A stretch of DNA of 45,415 bases, taken from contig CAIVEH010000258.1 in NCBI GenBank assembly GCA_903904855.1, positions 1-45,415 on the forward strand, read 5' to 3'. The notes beneath the pieces are model-generated. The model saw only the letters and a program-made list of their open reading frames with translations. It had not been told where the DNA came from and ran no database searches. Shown piece by piece: positions 1 to 7,795 of this stretch. How positions within the stretch are numbered: position 1 is the stretch's first letter; every line of letters starts with the position of its first letter. The position numbers and the translations under genes are program-made. The stretch is from an uncultured Bacteroidota bacterium. GTDB lineage: Bacteria; Bacteroidota; Bacteroidia; Chitinophagales; Chitinophagaceae.

Positions 1-5
1 ATTAG

Positions 6-160
6 TGATGTTGATTAAATAAAGTACACCATATTGCGAAGTTATTTTTCTTTTTTACGAGGCGTAAAATCTGCGAATAGTATACTATTTAAAGTCTTTT
101 ACAACGAAGTAAAAAGGAAAAAGAACAAGTAGATGGTGTACTTTATTTAATCAACATCAT
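6..160. repeat. MITE-like inverted repeat, terminal arms about 27 bp
   Basis: Positions 6-32 are the exact reverse complement of 133-159. The inner flanks (about 40-58 and 108-128) also pair imperfectly, so nearly the whole 155 bp can fold into one long hairpin. There is no coding capacity inside. The 4-nt word TTAG lies just outside both ends (2-5 and 161-164) and could be a target-site duplication, though the alignment is off by one base on one side. This structure fits a non-autonomous MITE. No cognate transposase is visible in the window. Confidence 0.7.
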
Positions 161-184
161 TTAGTACATTTAAATTAAATTTTA

Positions 185-192
185 TAATTTTG
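185..192 (+). promoter_or_regulatory. Bacteroidota -7 box (TAATTTTG) for the next gene
   Basis: TAATTTTG matches the TAnnTTTG consensus exactly. A -33 element would sit 20 nt upstream at 161-164, where the sequence is TTAG (3 of 4 matches to TTTG), right at the edge of the MITE-like repeat. The box overlaps the possible TTG start at 190, so transcription should begin after that codon. This favours the ATG at 208 as the real start. Confidence 0.5.
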
Positions 193-207
193 AAAAAAAG
201 TATTTCT

Positions 208-693
208 ATGCGACTTCTTCTGCTCATTTCATTTGCGCTGCTATCCATATCAACTTCGGCACAAATATCCAATGCCCCCGCCAAAATGGTGAATATCATT
301 GGCCCCTACAAGCTGGGCTCTTTATTTACGGAGTTGAAAGATTTGCCTGGGTTTAAGTACGATACAGGGAGAAGCAATCCTGGAAAAGGAATTCAGGTGG
401 GTAAGATCATCGATAAGAATGTATATGACCAGCCCACTATTCAGCGCCTTACATTCCACAAAAACAAGTTGGTGCGCATTTCAATTATTATCGGAGATGT
501 ACAATTTACCGAAGAGCAAACAAAAGCGCTTGTAGCTAAGCAATGGGGCGATCCTGGGGCGAAACAACTGATTGGTGACAATCTGATTTATTTATGGACC
601 GGCTCAATAGGCACCCTAATGATATTACCTGCCGATGGTGGACGGCAAATGGTATCCCTGAGTGATAATGATAAGTCCCACTTTGTGGAATGA
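208..693 (+). CDS. Secreted protein of unknown function
   Basis: The product is about 161 aa and begins with a clear Sec signal peptide (MRLLLLISFALLSISTSAQ, cleavage after the AQ region). The mature part has no motif I recognise, no membrane segment and no lipobox. The frame is open back to a TTG at 190, but a promoter -7 box lies over that codon, so I take the ATG at 208. This gives a very short leader. The protein is probably periplasmic or exported. It stands alone, between a MITE-like repeat and a convergent gene. Confidence 0.6.
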   Translation: MRLLLLISFALLSISTSAQISNAPAKMVNIIGPYKLGSLFTELKDLPGFKYDTGRSNPGKGIQVGKIIDKNVYDQPTIQRLTFHKNKLVRISIIIGDVQFTEEQTKALVAKQWGDPGAKQLIGDNLIYLWTGSIGTLMILPADGGRQMVSLSDNDKSHFVE

Positions 694-960
694 TAATCGC
701 TATGCCAGAAAAACAATTACCACTTTTTCTGAGTAAGTGCTTATAGGTATTCTGGTATATTTTCCTCATGATTTCAGATACCGCAGCGCCACACATCCCG
801 ATTTAAAAACCTTTGACTCAGCAAGTTTTATTTGTAATTGCTCAGGCAGGCTGGCATCTCCTAACAACCTTACATCGCCTCCAGCAATTATTGGATAAAT
901 CACAAAATAAAATTCATCAACCAAACCTAACTCTATCAAATGTGAAGGAAGGGATACACC

Positions 961-1707
961 TCAGTAATACTCAATTTTCCGCTCAGTGATGATTACAGGT
1001 TTCTCGTTTTCATAAGTGGTTTCCTTTAGCCAGTTGCCATCTTTATCAGGGTTTTCATAGGTATAGTTGAGTTTATGATCCAGTGATCCATCCGCTTTGT
1101 AGTAGTCCAGTTCGCTTTCCTCACCACTGGCATTATAGGCATAGGTTATCCTGAACTCCAGGTTTCCATTATGGTCATAATAATGTTCCTCCAGAATCTT
1201 GCCGCTGCCATCCACTTTATTCACCGCCCTGAAATCAAGACTGTCATCTTCATAATAACTGGCAAACTCAACCTGGTGGCCTTCACTGTTGTACTTAAAT
1301 TTATGCTTGTTTACAAGGTTGCCATCCAGGTCATAATCATCCTGTTCCACCTGATTGCCCTGAGCATCATAAGTATAAGTGCTTTTTGTGCCATGCTCAT
1401 TATCGCGTACTGTTTCAGTACTGGTAATTCGTTTACCGGTAAGGTCGAAGTTATAGCTGATTTTGCTGTCAATAATACTGTCTGTCGTATAGGATACGGA
1501 CTCAGTTTCATTTCCGCTTTCGTCATACCTGAATAATAAAGTAAAATCGAGTGTCTTTTTCTGAATACCCTTTTTTACCTGCACCTTGTATTCTGTTTCC
1601 AGTATCGTTTTCACTTTACCCTTCCAGTCGTTTTTGGGTGTTTCTTTTTGTCCTCTGGCTGAGAAAGAAAGTGAAATAAACAGGATAGCTATCATCATTA
1701 ATCTCAT
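961..1707 (-). CDS. Secreted YD/RHS-like repeat protein
   Basis: The product is about 248 aa, starting at ATG 1707; a TTG two codons upstream is also in frame but less likely. A signal peptide (MRLMMIAILFISLSFSARG) is followed by degenerate repeats of about 20 residues of the form YDxxGNxxE..YD.DGNLV. These resemble the YD/RHS-type beta-hairpin repeats common in small exported Bacteroidota proteins. There is no toxin domain, sorting domain or lipobox. At this length it is probably a free-standing periplasmic or surface protein rather than a polymorphic RHS toxin. Substrate and role are unknown. Confidence 0.65.
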   Translation of the reverse strand: MRLMMIAILFISLSFSARGQKETPKNDWKGKVKTILETEYKVQVKKGIQKKTLDFTLLFRYDESGNETESVSYTTDSIIDSKISYNFDLTGKRITSTETVRDNEHGTKSTYTYDAQGNQVEQDDYDLDGNLVNKHKFKYNSEGHQVEFASYYEDDSLDFRAVNKVDGSGKILEEHYYDHNGNLEFRITYAYNASGEESELDYYKADGSLDHKLNYTYENPDKDGNWLKETTYENEKPVIITERKIEYY

Positions 1708-1757
1708 AATCAAGAATTTTTATCCGGGAAAATTTTTCATAAATAACCACGTGCTAA

Positions 1758-2300
1758 TTATAGAACATTTAATACAACAGCCAAAACAACTAACGCAACG
1801 ATTTCCAGTATACCTATGATCATACCAGTCCTGGCAAGTCTCCTTCTTTTACCCTGAACAATACCGGCTATACCAAAAATAACTCCCAGCAGTGAAAAGA
1901 TACCAATAGGTATCAAACCCAACACATCGAAAATAATGGACCAGGTAGCATAGTCGGAATCTCCATGATAACTATGGTAATGGTGATGATAATGATGGTA
2001 ATGGGTGGCATAATGATGGTGGCCGTGGGGCGAATGATAGGAATGATGTGAATGACCACCATGATGTCCGCCACCATGATGCCCGCTGCTGTGATGCCCA
2101 CCGCCATGGTGACCGCCATGCCCACCGGGTGCATCATCTTCATCTGCAGCATTAGTTACTGCAAGGCTCTGACCATCACCGGCTGGAACCGGATTAGCCG
2201 TTGCATGTCTGGCCCTGGGAGGCAGTGCAGCATAGGTGTGCACACTTGCAGCTAATGCAATAATTATTACCGTCAACCACACTAAAGAGTTTTTCAACAT
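1758..2300 (-). CDS. His/Gly-rich exported protein with C-terminal DUF4190-like membrane domain
   Basis: The ATG at 2300 gives MLKNSLVWLTVIIIALAAS, a good signal or anchor segment; the frame extends 13 codons further but with no gain. A central stretch of about 60 residues is almost only His, Gly, Ser and Tyr, with many HH and HHH runs. It is followed by two hydrophobic segments separated by GKRRRLARTG, in the pattern of DUF4190-type membrane proteins. The His density suggests binding of divalent metal such as Zn, Ni or Cu; this is inference. It lies just downstream of the divergent lipoprotein pseudogene and is co-oriented with the YD protein. Confidence 0.6.
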   Translation of the reverse strand: MLKNSLVWLTVIIIALAASVHTYAALPPRARHATANPVPAGDGQSLAVTNAADEDDAPGGHGGHHGGGHHSSGHHGGGHHGGHSHHSYHSPHGHHHYATHYHHYHHHYHSYHGDSDYATWSIIFDVLGLIPIGIFSLLGVIFGIAGIVQGKRRRLARTGMIIGILEIVALVVLAVVLNVL

Positions 2301-2465
2301 TATGCCAGAATTAATCATGCCAGAATTCCAATAATGCAATTATAATAAAAAGCAAATAAAAAAAGTAATATAGCTACCGATATTGAGTGTTTTATCATTA
2401 ACACCACTGGAATACTATAGAATATTGGCACTAAATTTTATGAAGAAATATATAACCATAACAGT

Positions 2466-2934
2466 ATGAAATATAAACAAATCCTGATCATTATTTTGCT
2501 GTTCTTATGGTTCAATGCCTGCAAACGCCAATGCAGCACGTTATACCTCAAAAATGCTCTGTTGACAACCTATGATTCGTTAACTGACTCCGGCCTATAT
2601 TGAAAAATGTGCAAAAGGAACCAATTTTTCGAAAGAAACCGACACCATAACTTTAGCGCTTTATATGGCCCGCGGAGGCCCTTTGCCAGCGGCAGGGATC
2701 ATGTATGATTTCTCAAATGTCAGCTATGAATACCAGGTTACTATTTTGCCATCAGGCAAAGTGTATAAAATAACCAATATCAATTATGGTGATGAATAAG
2801 CCAACGACGACTTTGGAGGCAGCAGTTGGACTAGTAGTTCCTAAGGATACTCGATAAATGGAACTGCATATTTCACAGGAGAAATGAACCACAGCAATAA
2901 CAATTATAGCTATGTGCCGCTACAGATTCAGTGA
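2466..2934 (+). pseudogene. Decayed small lipoprotein gene
   Basis: An ATG at 2466 opens a lipoprotein signal peptide ending LFLWFNAC, with the lipobox Cys. The frame closes at TGA 2601-2603. A second frame then reads as sensible protein (IEKCAKGTNFSKETDTITL... to NYGDE), broken by TAA at 2797-2799 and again at TAA 2842-2844. It finally ends at TGA 2932-2934 after a Tyr/Asn-rich tail. One frameshift near 2590-2600 plus two in-frame stops points to a dead gene of about 150 codons. I do not recognise the family. Confidence 0.6.
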
Positions 2935-2986
2935 TGTGTATGTACGGAATCATTCATTGCCATGGTAAATAAAGTATCTTTACTAA

Positions 2987-3190
2987 ATGAAAACATCTCT
3001 ACTCCAAAGTTTATCTTCTTCTTTCTTTTCAATGCTTTTTCTTGTCCTTGCAATAAGAAATTTCAAAAAAGACCCCTCCGATAATATTTCTTTATTCTCC
3101 ATCATTTTTTTTACCGCCCTTATTAGCTGTGTATTTACAAGCGCGATTATCAGGTACCAAATTAACAGAAAGAAAACTTCATTTAATTAA
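2987..3190 (+). CDS. Small two-helix membrane protein
   Basis: The product is 67 aa with two hydrophobic segments (about residues 8-24 and 37-56) separated by a short charged loop (RNFKKDPSD) and a basic C-terminus (RYQINRKKTSFN). This topology is plausible for a real small membrane protein. A TATCTTTA sequence just upstream resembles a -7 box with one mismatch. No family is recognised; AT-rich sequence can give such ORFs by chance. Confidence 0.4.
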   Translation: MKTSLLQSLSSSFFSMLFLVLAIRNFKKDPSDNISLFSIIFFTALISCVFTSAIIRYQINRKKTSFN

Positions 3191-3442
3191 TTGCCATTTT
3201 TTGCTTTACAAAGAGATCATAAGTTGTAAAAAAACAGTAACTCAATTTGTATTACCTGATTATTCTAAACTGATTCTTCATCCAGGCTTTTTTTATTGAG
3301 AGTGGTTGCATAAAATAATTATCCAGATATTTGCATACATTCTATTTTTCATTTTTCATACTCAAAAAAATCCTTTAGCTTTATCCTCCCAAAAAACACG
3401 TAGCATAATCCGTAATAATTATATCACTGCAAACGATTTGTC

Positions 3443-3628
3443 ATGTCAACAAGGAAAAGAATAGCCAGCAAAGTGCCACTTTATAAGCTTCCCAAAAAAC
3501 AGGAGGAGCAGGAAGAGATGGATCTCAAAAAAGTAAGGGCTGCCATGCTTAAAGAGCTGGATGAAAACAGGAAGAAACTAAACGAATGGTACGATACTGA
3601 AATGGATAAAAACCTAAAGAAAGCATAA
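3443..3628 (+). CDS. Small highly charged helical protein
   Basis: The product is 61 aa, rich in Lys and Glu and predicted helical throughout (KKQEEQEEMDLKKVRAAML and onward). It has no signal peptide or membrane segment and is probably cytoplasmic. It sits 34 bp upstream of the large secreted propeller gene on the same strand and could share its transcript. No family recognised. Confidence 0.4.
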   Translation: MSTRKRIASKVPLYKLPKKQEEQEEMDLKKVRAAMLKELDENRKKLNEWYDTEMDKNLKKA

Positions 3629-3662
3629 ACTGAAAATTCATTTTTCACCTCTTTTATAGTGC

Positions 3663-5597
3663 ATGAAACAGATAATCCTACCACTTATTGCTGCCATAGC
3701 AATATCCTTTAATCTTCATGCGCAGAACTATGTTTGGGCAAAATATTTTGGCGAGGCTGTTGCTAATTCAATTGCATTAGACGCTGCCAATAACATTTAT
3801 TCCTGTGGCTCTTTTTCTAATTCTGTTGATTTCAACCCATTGGGAAGTCATTTTTTGAAATCGTCGTTGGGCCTGGGCGATGCTTTTGTCATTAAAACAG
3901 ATAATGCCGGCAATTTTAAATGGGTAAAAACAATGGGAGCCACCGGCGGTATTGCCGATGCAACTGGCTTGACTGTTGATAAACAAGGTAACAGTATCAT
4001 AATCGGCTACTTCAGTGATTCAGTAGATTTTGATCCCGGACCGGCTACTTATTTCCTGCACTCAAAAGGTGGCATCAGCGATATTTTTATGGTAAAGCTG
4101 GATTCAAACGGCAATTTTATTTGGGCGAAAAGTTACGGATCACCAGGCAACGACTGGGCCTCCAGCGCGGTTACTGATAAAAATAACAATATTTACGTGG
4201 CAGGTTATTTTGCCGATACTGTAGATTTCAATCCGGGAGGGAGTGGTGGCCAGGTTATCTCAAAAGCCGGTGGCGACATATACGTACTGAAACTGGATCC
4301 TGCAGGCAATTTCAAATGGGTGGCGGCTGCCGGAGGCATATCAGAAGACAGGGCTTATAGTATAGCGCTTGATAAAAACGGAAACGTTTTTACTACTGGT
4401 TATTTTGGCGACACAGTAGACTTCGACCCAGGGCCTGGTGTGTATTCTTTGGGGAGCCCGGGAATGCAATGCTATGTGCAAAAATTAGATAGTAATGGCA
4501 ATTTTGTCTGGGCGAGAGCAATGGGAAGTTTGCAAACGGAAGGGCAGGCTATTGATATAGATAATTCGGGCAATTGCCTTGTTACAGGGTACTATATGGG
4601 TAGAGGTGATTTTGACCCTGGTCCTGATTCACTGATTTTCAACAGCAGGGGTATTTTCACACTTAAATTAAACAATAATGGTGATCTTATCTGGGGAACT
4701 AATATTATAGCACCAGACAATATCAATGCGCTTGGAATCACGCACGATAAGCATAACAACATTTACCGCACCGGCATGTTCAATGATAATGTAGTTGACT
4801 TTGATCCAAGCCCCACTGGTTATTTTCAATTGCTTTATAATGATGATGGCAACGGATTTGATGATCTGTTTATTGACAAAGTTGACTCGAACGGCAAGTT
4901 CAAATGGGCGGTTTCGCTGGGCGGTTATGAGGAAGACATGGGTAAAGCCATAGTTGTTGATACAAACCAGAGCATATATTTTTGCGGCCTGTTTTCAGGC
5001 GAAGCTGACCTTGATCCGGGTTTAGCAGATTCTCATACTTATGGCTTTGGCCCGGGCCAGAATGCACTGATTGAAAAACTAGATTCAAGTTGTCCTGCGG
5101 TTACCATTGCACTCTCCGGCAATGAATTGTCCGTATCTTCTTTATGGTACAGATCTCCGATAGATAGCTATATGTTTTACTGGGTCAACTGCACCACCGG
5201 TGATACTGTTTCATCTGGCTCAACCAATACTTTCTTTCATCCTACGGCCAATGGCAGTTATGCCTTGATTCTGAGACATGGGTATTGTACAGGTAGGTCA
5301 GCCTGCCTTACTGTGACCGGTGTGGATGTAAAAAGTATTGCTTTACCTCCGGCAATAGTAAGTATATATCCTGTGCCTGCTGAAGATGTAGTACATATTG
5401 AATGGGATAAAAAAGTTTCAATAGCCTCACTCATTGTATATAATACTACCGGAAAACACTATAGTTTACCATACAGGTTTTCAGGTAACAAAATGGATAT
5501 TGATTGCAGCCAGCTCACTTCCGGCAACTACATAATCAGCATGATTGAGGAGAATGGAAACAGCATTACAAAACAGGTATTGATTGAGCGTAACTGA
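3663..5597 (+). CDS. SBBP beta-propeller protein with T9SS sorting domain
   Basis: The product is 644 aa. A signal peptide (MKQIILPLIAAIAISFNLHAQ) leads into tandem repeats of about 50-60 residues (roughly residues 22-480). Each carries a signature such as VDFDPGP...KLDSNGNFxWAK...D..NNIYVAGYF. This is the SBBP (seven-bladed beta-propeller) repeat family. After a linker (about 480-560), a typical T9SS type A sorting domain begins at about residue 566 (SIYPVPAEDVVHIEW) and ends with a basic tail (KQVLIERN). Known logic: T9SS moves the protein across the outer membrane and removes the CTD to release or anchor the cargo. The ligand is unknown. It converges on the next gene. Confidence 0.85.
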   Translation: MKQIILPLIAAIAISFNLHAQNYVWAKYFGEAVANSIALDAANNIYSCGSFSNSVDFNPLGSHFLKSSLGLGDAFVIKTDNAGNFKWVKTMGATGGIADATGLTVDKQGNSIIIGYFSDSVDFDPGPATYFLHSKGGISDIFMVKLDSNGNFIWAKSYGSPGNDWASSAVTDKNNNIYVAGYFADTVDFNPGGSGGQVISKAGGDIYVLKLDPAGNFKWVAAAGGISEDRAYSIALDKNGNVFTTGYFGDTVDFDPGPGVYSLGSPGMQCYVQKLDSNGNFVWARAMGSLQTEGQAIDIDNSGNCLVTGYYMGRGDFDPGPDSLIFNSRGIFTLKLNNNGDLIWGTNIIAPDNINALGITHDKHNNIYRTGMFNDNVVDFDPSPTGYFQLLYNDDGNGFDDLFIDKVDSNGKFKWAVSLGGYEEDMGKAIVVDTNQSIYFCGLFSGEADLDPGLADSHTYGFGPGQNALIEKLDSSCPAVTIALSGNELSVSSLWYRSPIDSYMFYWVNCTTGDTVSSGSTNTFFHPTANGSYALILRHGYCTGRSACLTVTGVDVKSIALPPAIVSIYPVPAEDVVHIEWDKKVSIASLIVYNTTGKHYSLPYRFSGNKMDIDCSQLTSGNYIISMIEENGNSITKQVLIERN

Positions 5598-5649
5598 TTC
5601 AATTTTATGCAGGCAATAATTTCAAATGCTCCATAAACCAGTATTATGC

Positions 5650-5665
5650 TGCCGTATTCACGGCA
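5650..5665. terminator. Short hairpin between convergent genes
   Basis: A 6-bp perfect stem (TGCCGT / ACGGCA) with a 4-nt loop lies between two convergent genes. There is no T-run on either side, so it is a weak candidate for a bidirectional terminator. Confidence 0.25.
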
Positions 5666-5692
5666 ACTGAAGCCATTGTCAAAATGACTCTA

Positions 5693-6916
5693 TCAATCCT
5701 GTCCATAGCCTAGCTTCTTCAATGCATCTACTATTTCTTTCTGGCTCTTATACTTAGCTTTTGATGGTTTACCACCCAACGCGCCCTCAAACCCGCCAGC
5801 TACCTTACCTGAAACATCATCCAGCCGTTTCAGCCTGCCAGGTGCAAATTTCACAAAGTTGTCGTACACCCTGTTGAAGTACAATGTTCCAGTTGCCTGG
5901 TTGTCGCGCTGGCTGCTGGTGGCTATAATCACCAGTTCTTTGGTCTGGTCACTGTCGGCATTGGCAAAAAAAGCTGCTGCAATAGTTACCGGATGACCTT
6001 CATTTACAAAAGTATCAATCAGCACACGTTTATAGGTATCCTTACCATTTGGCACATACATAAATGCAAGCGTCCGGTAATGGTCGCTGGGCAGGCTGCC
6101 ATCTTCCTGTATATAGTACTTCTGTGTATAGAAAGCCACCACAGATGGTTCATGTGTCCATTCGCTGGTTTCCATCACTTTTGCGGTCATTTCCTGCGGA
6201 AATTCGGTATACATGGGCCTTACCCTTACAGCAAATTGCACTGCCGGCTCGCCCGGTATTCGCTTCACTGTCTGCCCCCATGCTTTTACAGTGGCTACAA
6301 CACTTTCCGGACTTCCAAAAAACTCATCGGTATTGTTCTCCAGACATTTCTTGATGCGCATATCCCAGAGGTACTGTTTTTCTTTATTTTCTGTACCCTC
6401 GGGGTTTACTTCGTGGTCATACAGTTCCTGGGTAGCCCAGTATTTTTTTTGCTGGTCTTCAGTAATTTTATCTATCTCATCCGAATAATTGGCGGCGCTG
6501 TAATCTCTCGATGACAGCAGAGCTTGTAGTTTGTTGGCGTAGGTAAGTGCAATATCATAATGGTCCTGCTCGTGAATGAGCACATAATTGGAGTGCTCTT
6601 TCTTGGTCGACTCTCTTGCAAATGATCTTGTCTGGAAAGCACATTTCACCCGGAACCTGAAGGTAACCCTGCCATTGGCCTCTGTTTTTCCGCTATCGGC
6701 ATAAAAATAGATAGCAGGGCATACATAAGCCTTAGCCTGGAGATTTTGCTGTGCCAGTTTATCTGCAAAATCCTTTTCTTCTTTTTCCTGAAAGTCGTTC
6801 CAGTTAAGTGTGCGGTAATTCAGTATTTTACCTTCAGGAGCTATAAATCCAAAATCGCTCTGGGCATACAGATGGGAGCACACCAGCAACCCAAGGGCAA
6901 ACAATAGGGGGCGCAT
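5693..6916 (-). CDS. Secreted DUF922-like protein with HExxHxD motif
   Basis: The product is 407 aa. A signal peptide (about residues 1-19) is followed by an N-terminal domain with LNYRTLNWNDFQ and the motif HEQDHYD (His115, Glu116, His119, Asp121). This layout matches DUF922-type putative Zn-dependent proteases, where the W.DF opening and the HExxH helix are conserved. The C-terminal half (about 200-380) is a separate beta-rich region of unknown role. It has no sorting domain, so it is likely periplasmic or lipid-free envelope. Protease activity is inferred from the motif only. Confidence 0.65.
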   Translation of the reverse strand: MRPLLFALGLLVCSHLYAQSDFGFIAPEGKILNYRTLNWNDFQEKEEKDFADKLAQQNLQAKAYVCPAIYFYADSGKTEANGRVTFRFRVKCAFQTRSFARESTKKEHSNYVLIHEQDHYDIALTYANKLQALLSSRDYSAANYSDEIDKITEDQQKKYWATQELYDHEVNPEGTENKEKQYLWDMRIKKCLENNTDEFFGSPESVVATVKAWGQTVKRIPGEPAVQFAVRVRPMYTEFPQEMTAKVMETSEWTHEPSVVAFYTQKYYIQEDGSLPSDHYRTLAFMYVPNGKDTYKRVLIDTFVNEGHPVTIAAAFFANADSDQTKELVIIATSSQRDNQATGTLYFNRVYDNFVKFAPGRLKRLDDVSGKVAGGFEGALGGKPSKAKYKSQKEIVDALKKLGYGQD

Positions 6917-7038
6917 ACAGGGGTAAATTTAAGACAAATGTAGTGGCAATTTATGTAATAGAAAAAAACTCTCTTATTAGGCTGTTTTTAAAAATTTCAA
7001 CAGGTTAATTTTCAATGTTATATACATTTTTGATCAGA

Positions 7039-7068
7039 ATTTTCAGGATTAGAGGATTTTCAGGATTA
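7039..7068. repeat. 13-nt direct repeat ATTTTCAGGATTA
   Basis: Two identical copies lie at 7039-7051 and 7056-7068, a period of 17 nt. Similar 'TTTTCAGGATT' tandem words occur in intergenic repeats of other Bacteroidota (from general knowledge; not searched). Confidence 0.5.
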
Positions 7069-7208
7069 ACCAGCAAGCCCTAATTGGCAGGGATTTTCAA
7101 ATAGGTGCAGGTGCGTTGGCAAGCTCTCTGAGCCGGGCTAATTGAACAGTTTGTTATTTCAATAAATTGTGGGGTTGTATGGTTGATAATCATAGCGTTA
7201 AATTTAAA

Positions 7209-7240
7209 AAACTGAACATAAACTGAACAAAAACTGAACA
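7209..7240. repeat. Three 11-nt spaced copies of AAACTGAACA
   Basis: Exact copies start at 7209, 7220 and 7231. The spacing equals about one helical turn, so the copies face the same side of the DNA. This could be a cooperative protein-binding array or simple tandem duplication. Confidence 0.45.
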
Positions 7241-7285
7241 AAATGTTTACACCGGGTCAGAAGATTAATAATGGAGTAAGCAGAA

Positions 7286-7435
7286 TTAATTTGAAGCGCT
7301 GCCGGCCCAAAACATATTCCCATACTTGTTATACCAAAATAATTGATCAAAATCATCGGGAATGTTTGTGTGCCTGGCACCTGAGGAGGCAAAAAGCCCA
7401 TCGACATACGCAGAATGGAATAACAATTGTTTCAT
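7286..7435 (-). CDS. Possible 49-aa small ORF
   Basis: On the minus strand an ATG at 7435 opens 49 codons (MKQLLFHSAYVDGLFASSGA...), ending at TAA. It has an acidic/aromatic middle (IPDDFDQLFWYNKYGN). A perfect TAnnTTTG -7 box lies 36 nt upstream of the ATG, which is the main support. No family recognised. It could equally be the remnant of a longer gene. Confidence 0.25.
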   Translation of the reverse strand: MKQLLFHSAYVDGLFASSGARHTNIPDDFDQLFWYNKYGNMFWAGSASN

Positions 7436-7470
7436 AGTTTAATAAGCTCTAATATCCTAATAATTTGGAA

Positions 7471-7478
7471 CAAAGGTA
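7471..7478 (-). promoter_or_regulatory. Minus-strand -7 box TACCTTTG
   Basis: Read on the minus strand, the sequence is TACCTTTG, an exact TAnnTTTG match. No clear TTTG -33 element is seen at 19-21 nt upstream. It would serve the small ORF starting at 7435. Confidence 0.35.
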
Positions 7479-7657
7479 ATATAGGAAGTTGATAATTCCT
7501 AATTTTAAGGAATATTTATTTTTTGATCAGAATTTGCTGAATTAATGCTCCTTCGCTAATAGCCTTCGTTAAAACTACGGCTCTTGATAAAAAAAGCTGT
7601 GGCGCACGAAGAAGAATTTTCGGAATAGCAAAGTAATAGTTGCTGAGTATAGGCATG

Positions 7658-7730
7658 CGCCAGTTGCAAACTGGCGAGATTGCCTAGACTCGAGTTGGCT
7701 TAACACAAACCGGCGCTGCAAACTGGCGCC
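7658..7730. repeat. Pair of REP-like dyads (CGCCAGTT...AACTGGCG)
   Basis: The first unit, 7658-7676, is an 8-bp perfect stem (CGCCAGTT / AACTGGCG) around a 3-nt loop. The second, 7712-7730, has GGCGC pairing with GCGCC. Both contain the identical 11-mer GCAAACTGGCG (7666-7676 and 7718-7728). GC-rich dyads like this, in an AT-rich intergenic region, resemble REP elements. No RAYT transposase is seen in the window. Confidence 0.5.
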
Positions 7731-7795
7731 AGACTGAATATGGGATGATTTGATTGGGATTTATAATATTGAGCAAAAACTTCAGTTATAATATC

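Larger units (their letters stand above)
6917..7795. other. Gene-poor, repeat-bearing intergenic region
   Basis: This stretch of about 880 bp has no convincing large gene. It holds a 13-nt direct repeat (7039-7068), a three-copy 11-nt repeat (7209-7240), a possible minus-strand small ORF with its own -7 box (7286-7478), and two REP-like dyads sharing GCAAACTGGCG (7658-7730). The rest shows nothing I can interpret. Confidence 0.5.

Noticed and set aside
1171-1536. Plus-strand ORF opposite the YD-repeat gene
   Set aside because: Shadow of the repeat-bearing minus-strand gene; hydrophobic composition arises from the antisense of Asp/Tyr/Asn codons.
5993-6514. Plus-strand 173-aa ORF opposite the DUF922-like gene
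   Set aside because: Antisense to a gene with signal peptide and HExxH motif; Cys/His/Phe-rich composition typical of shadow frames.
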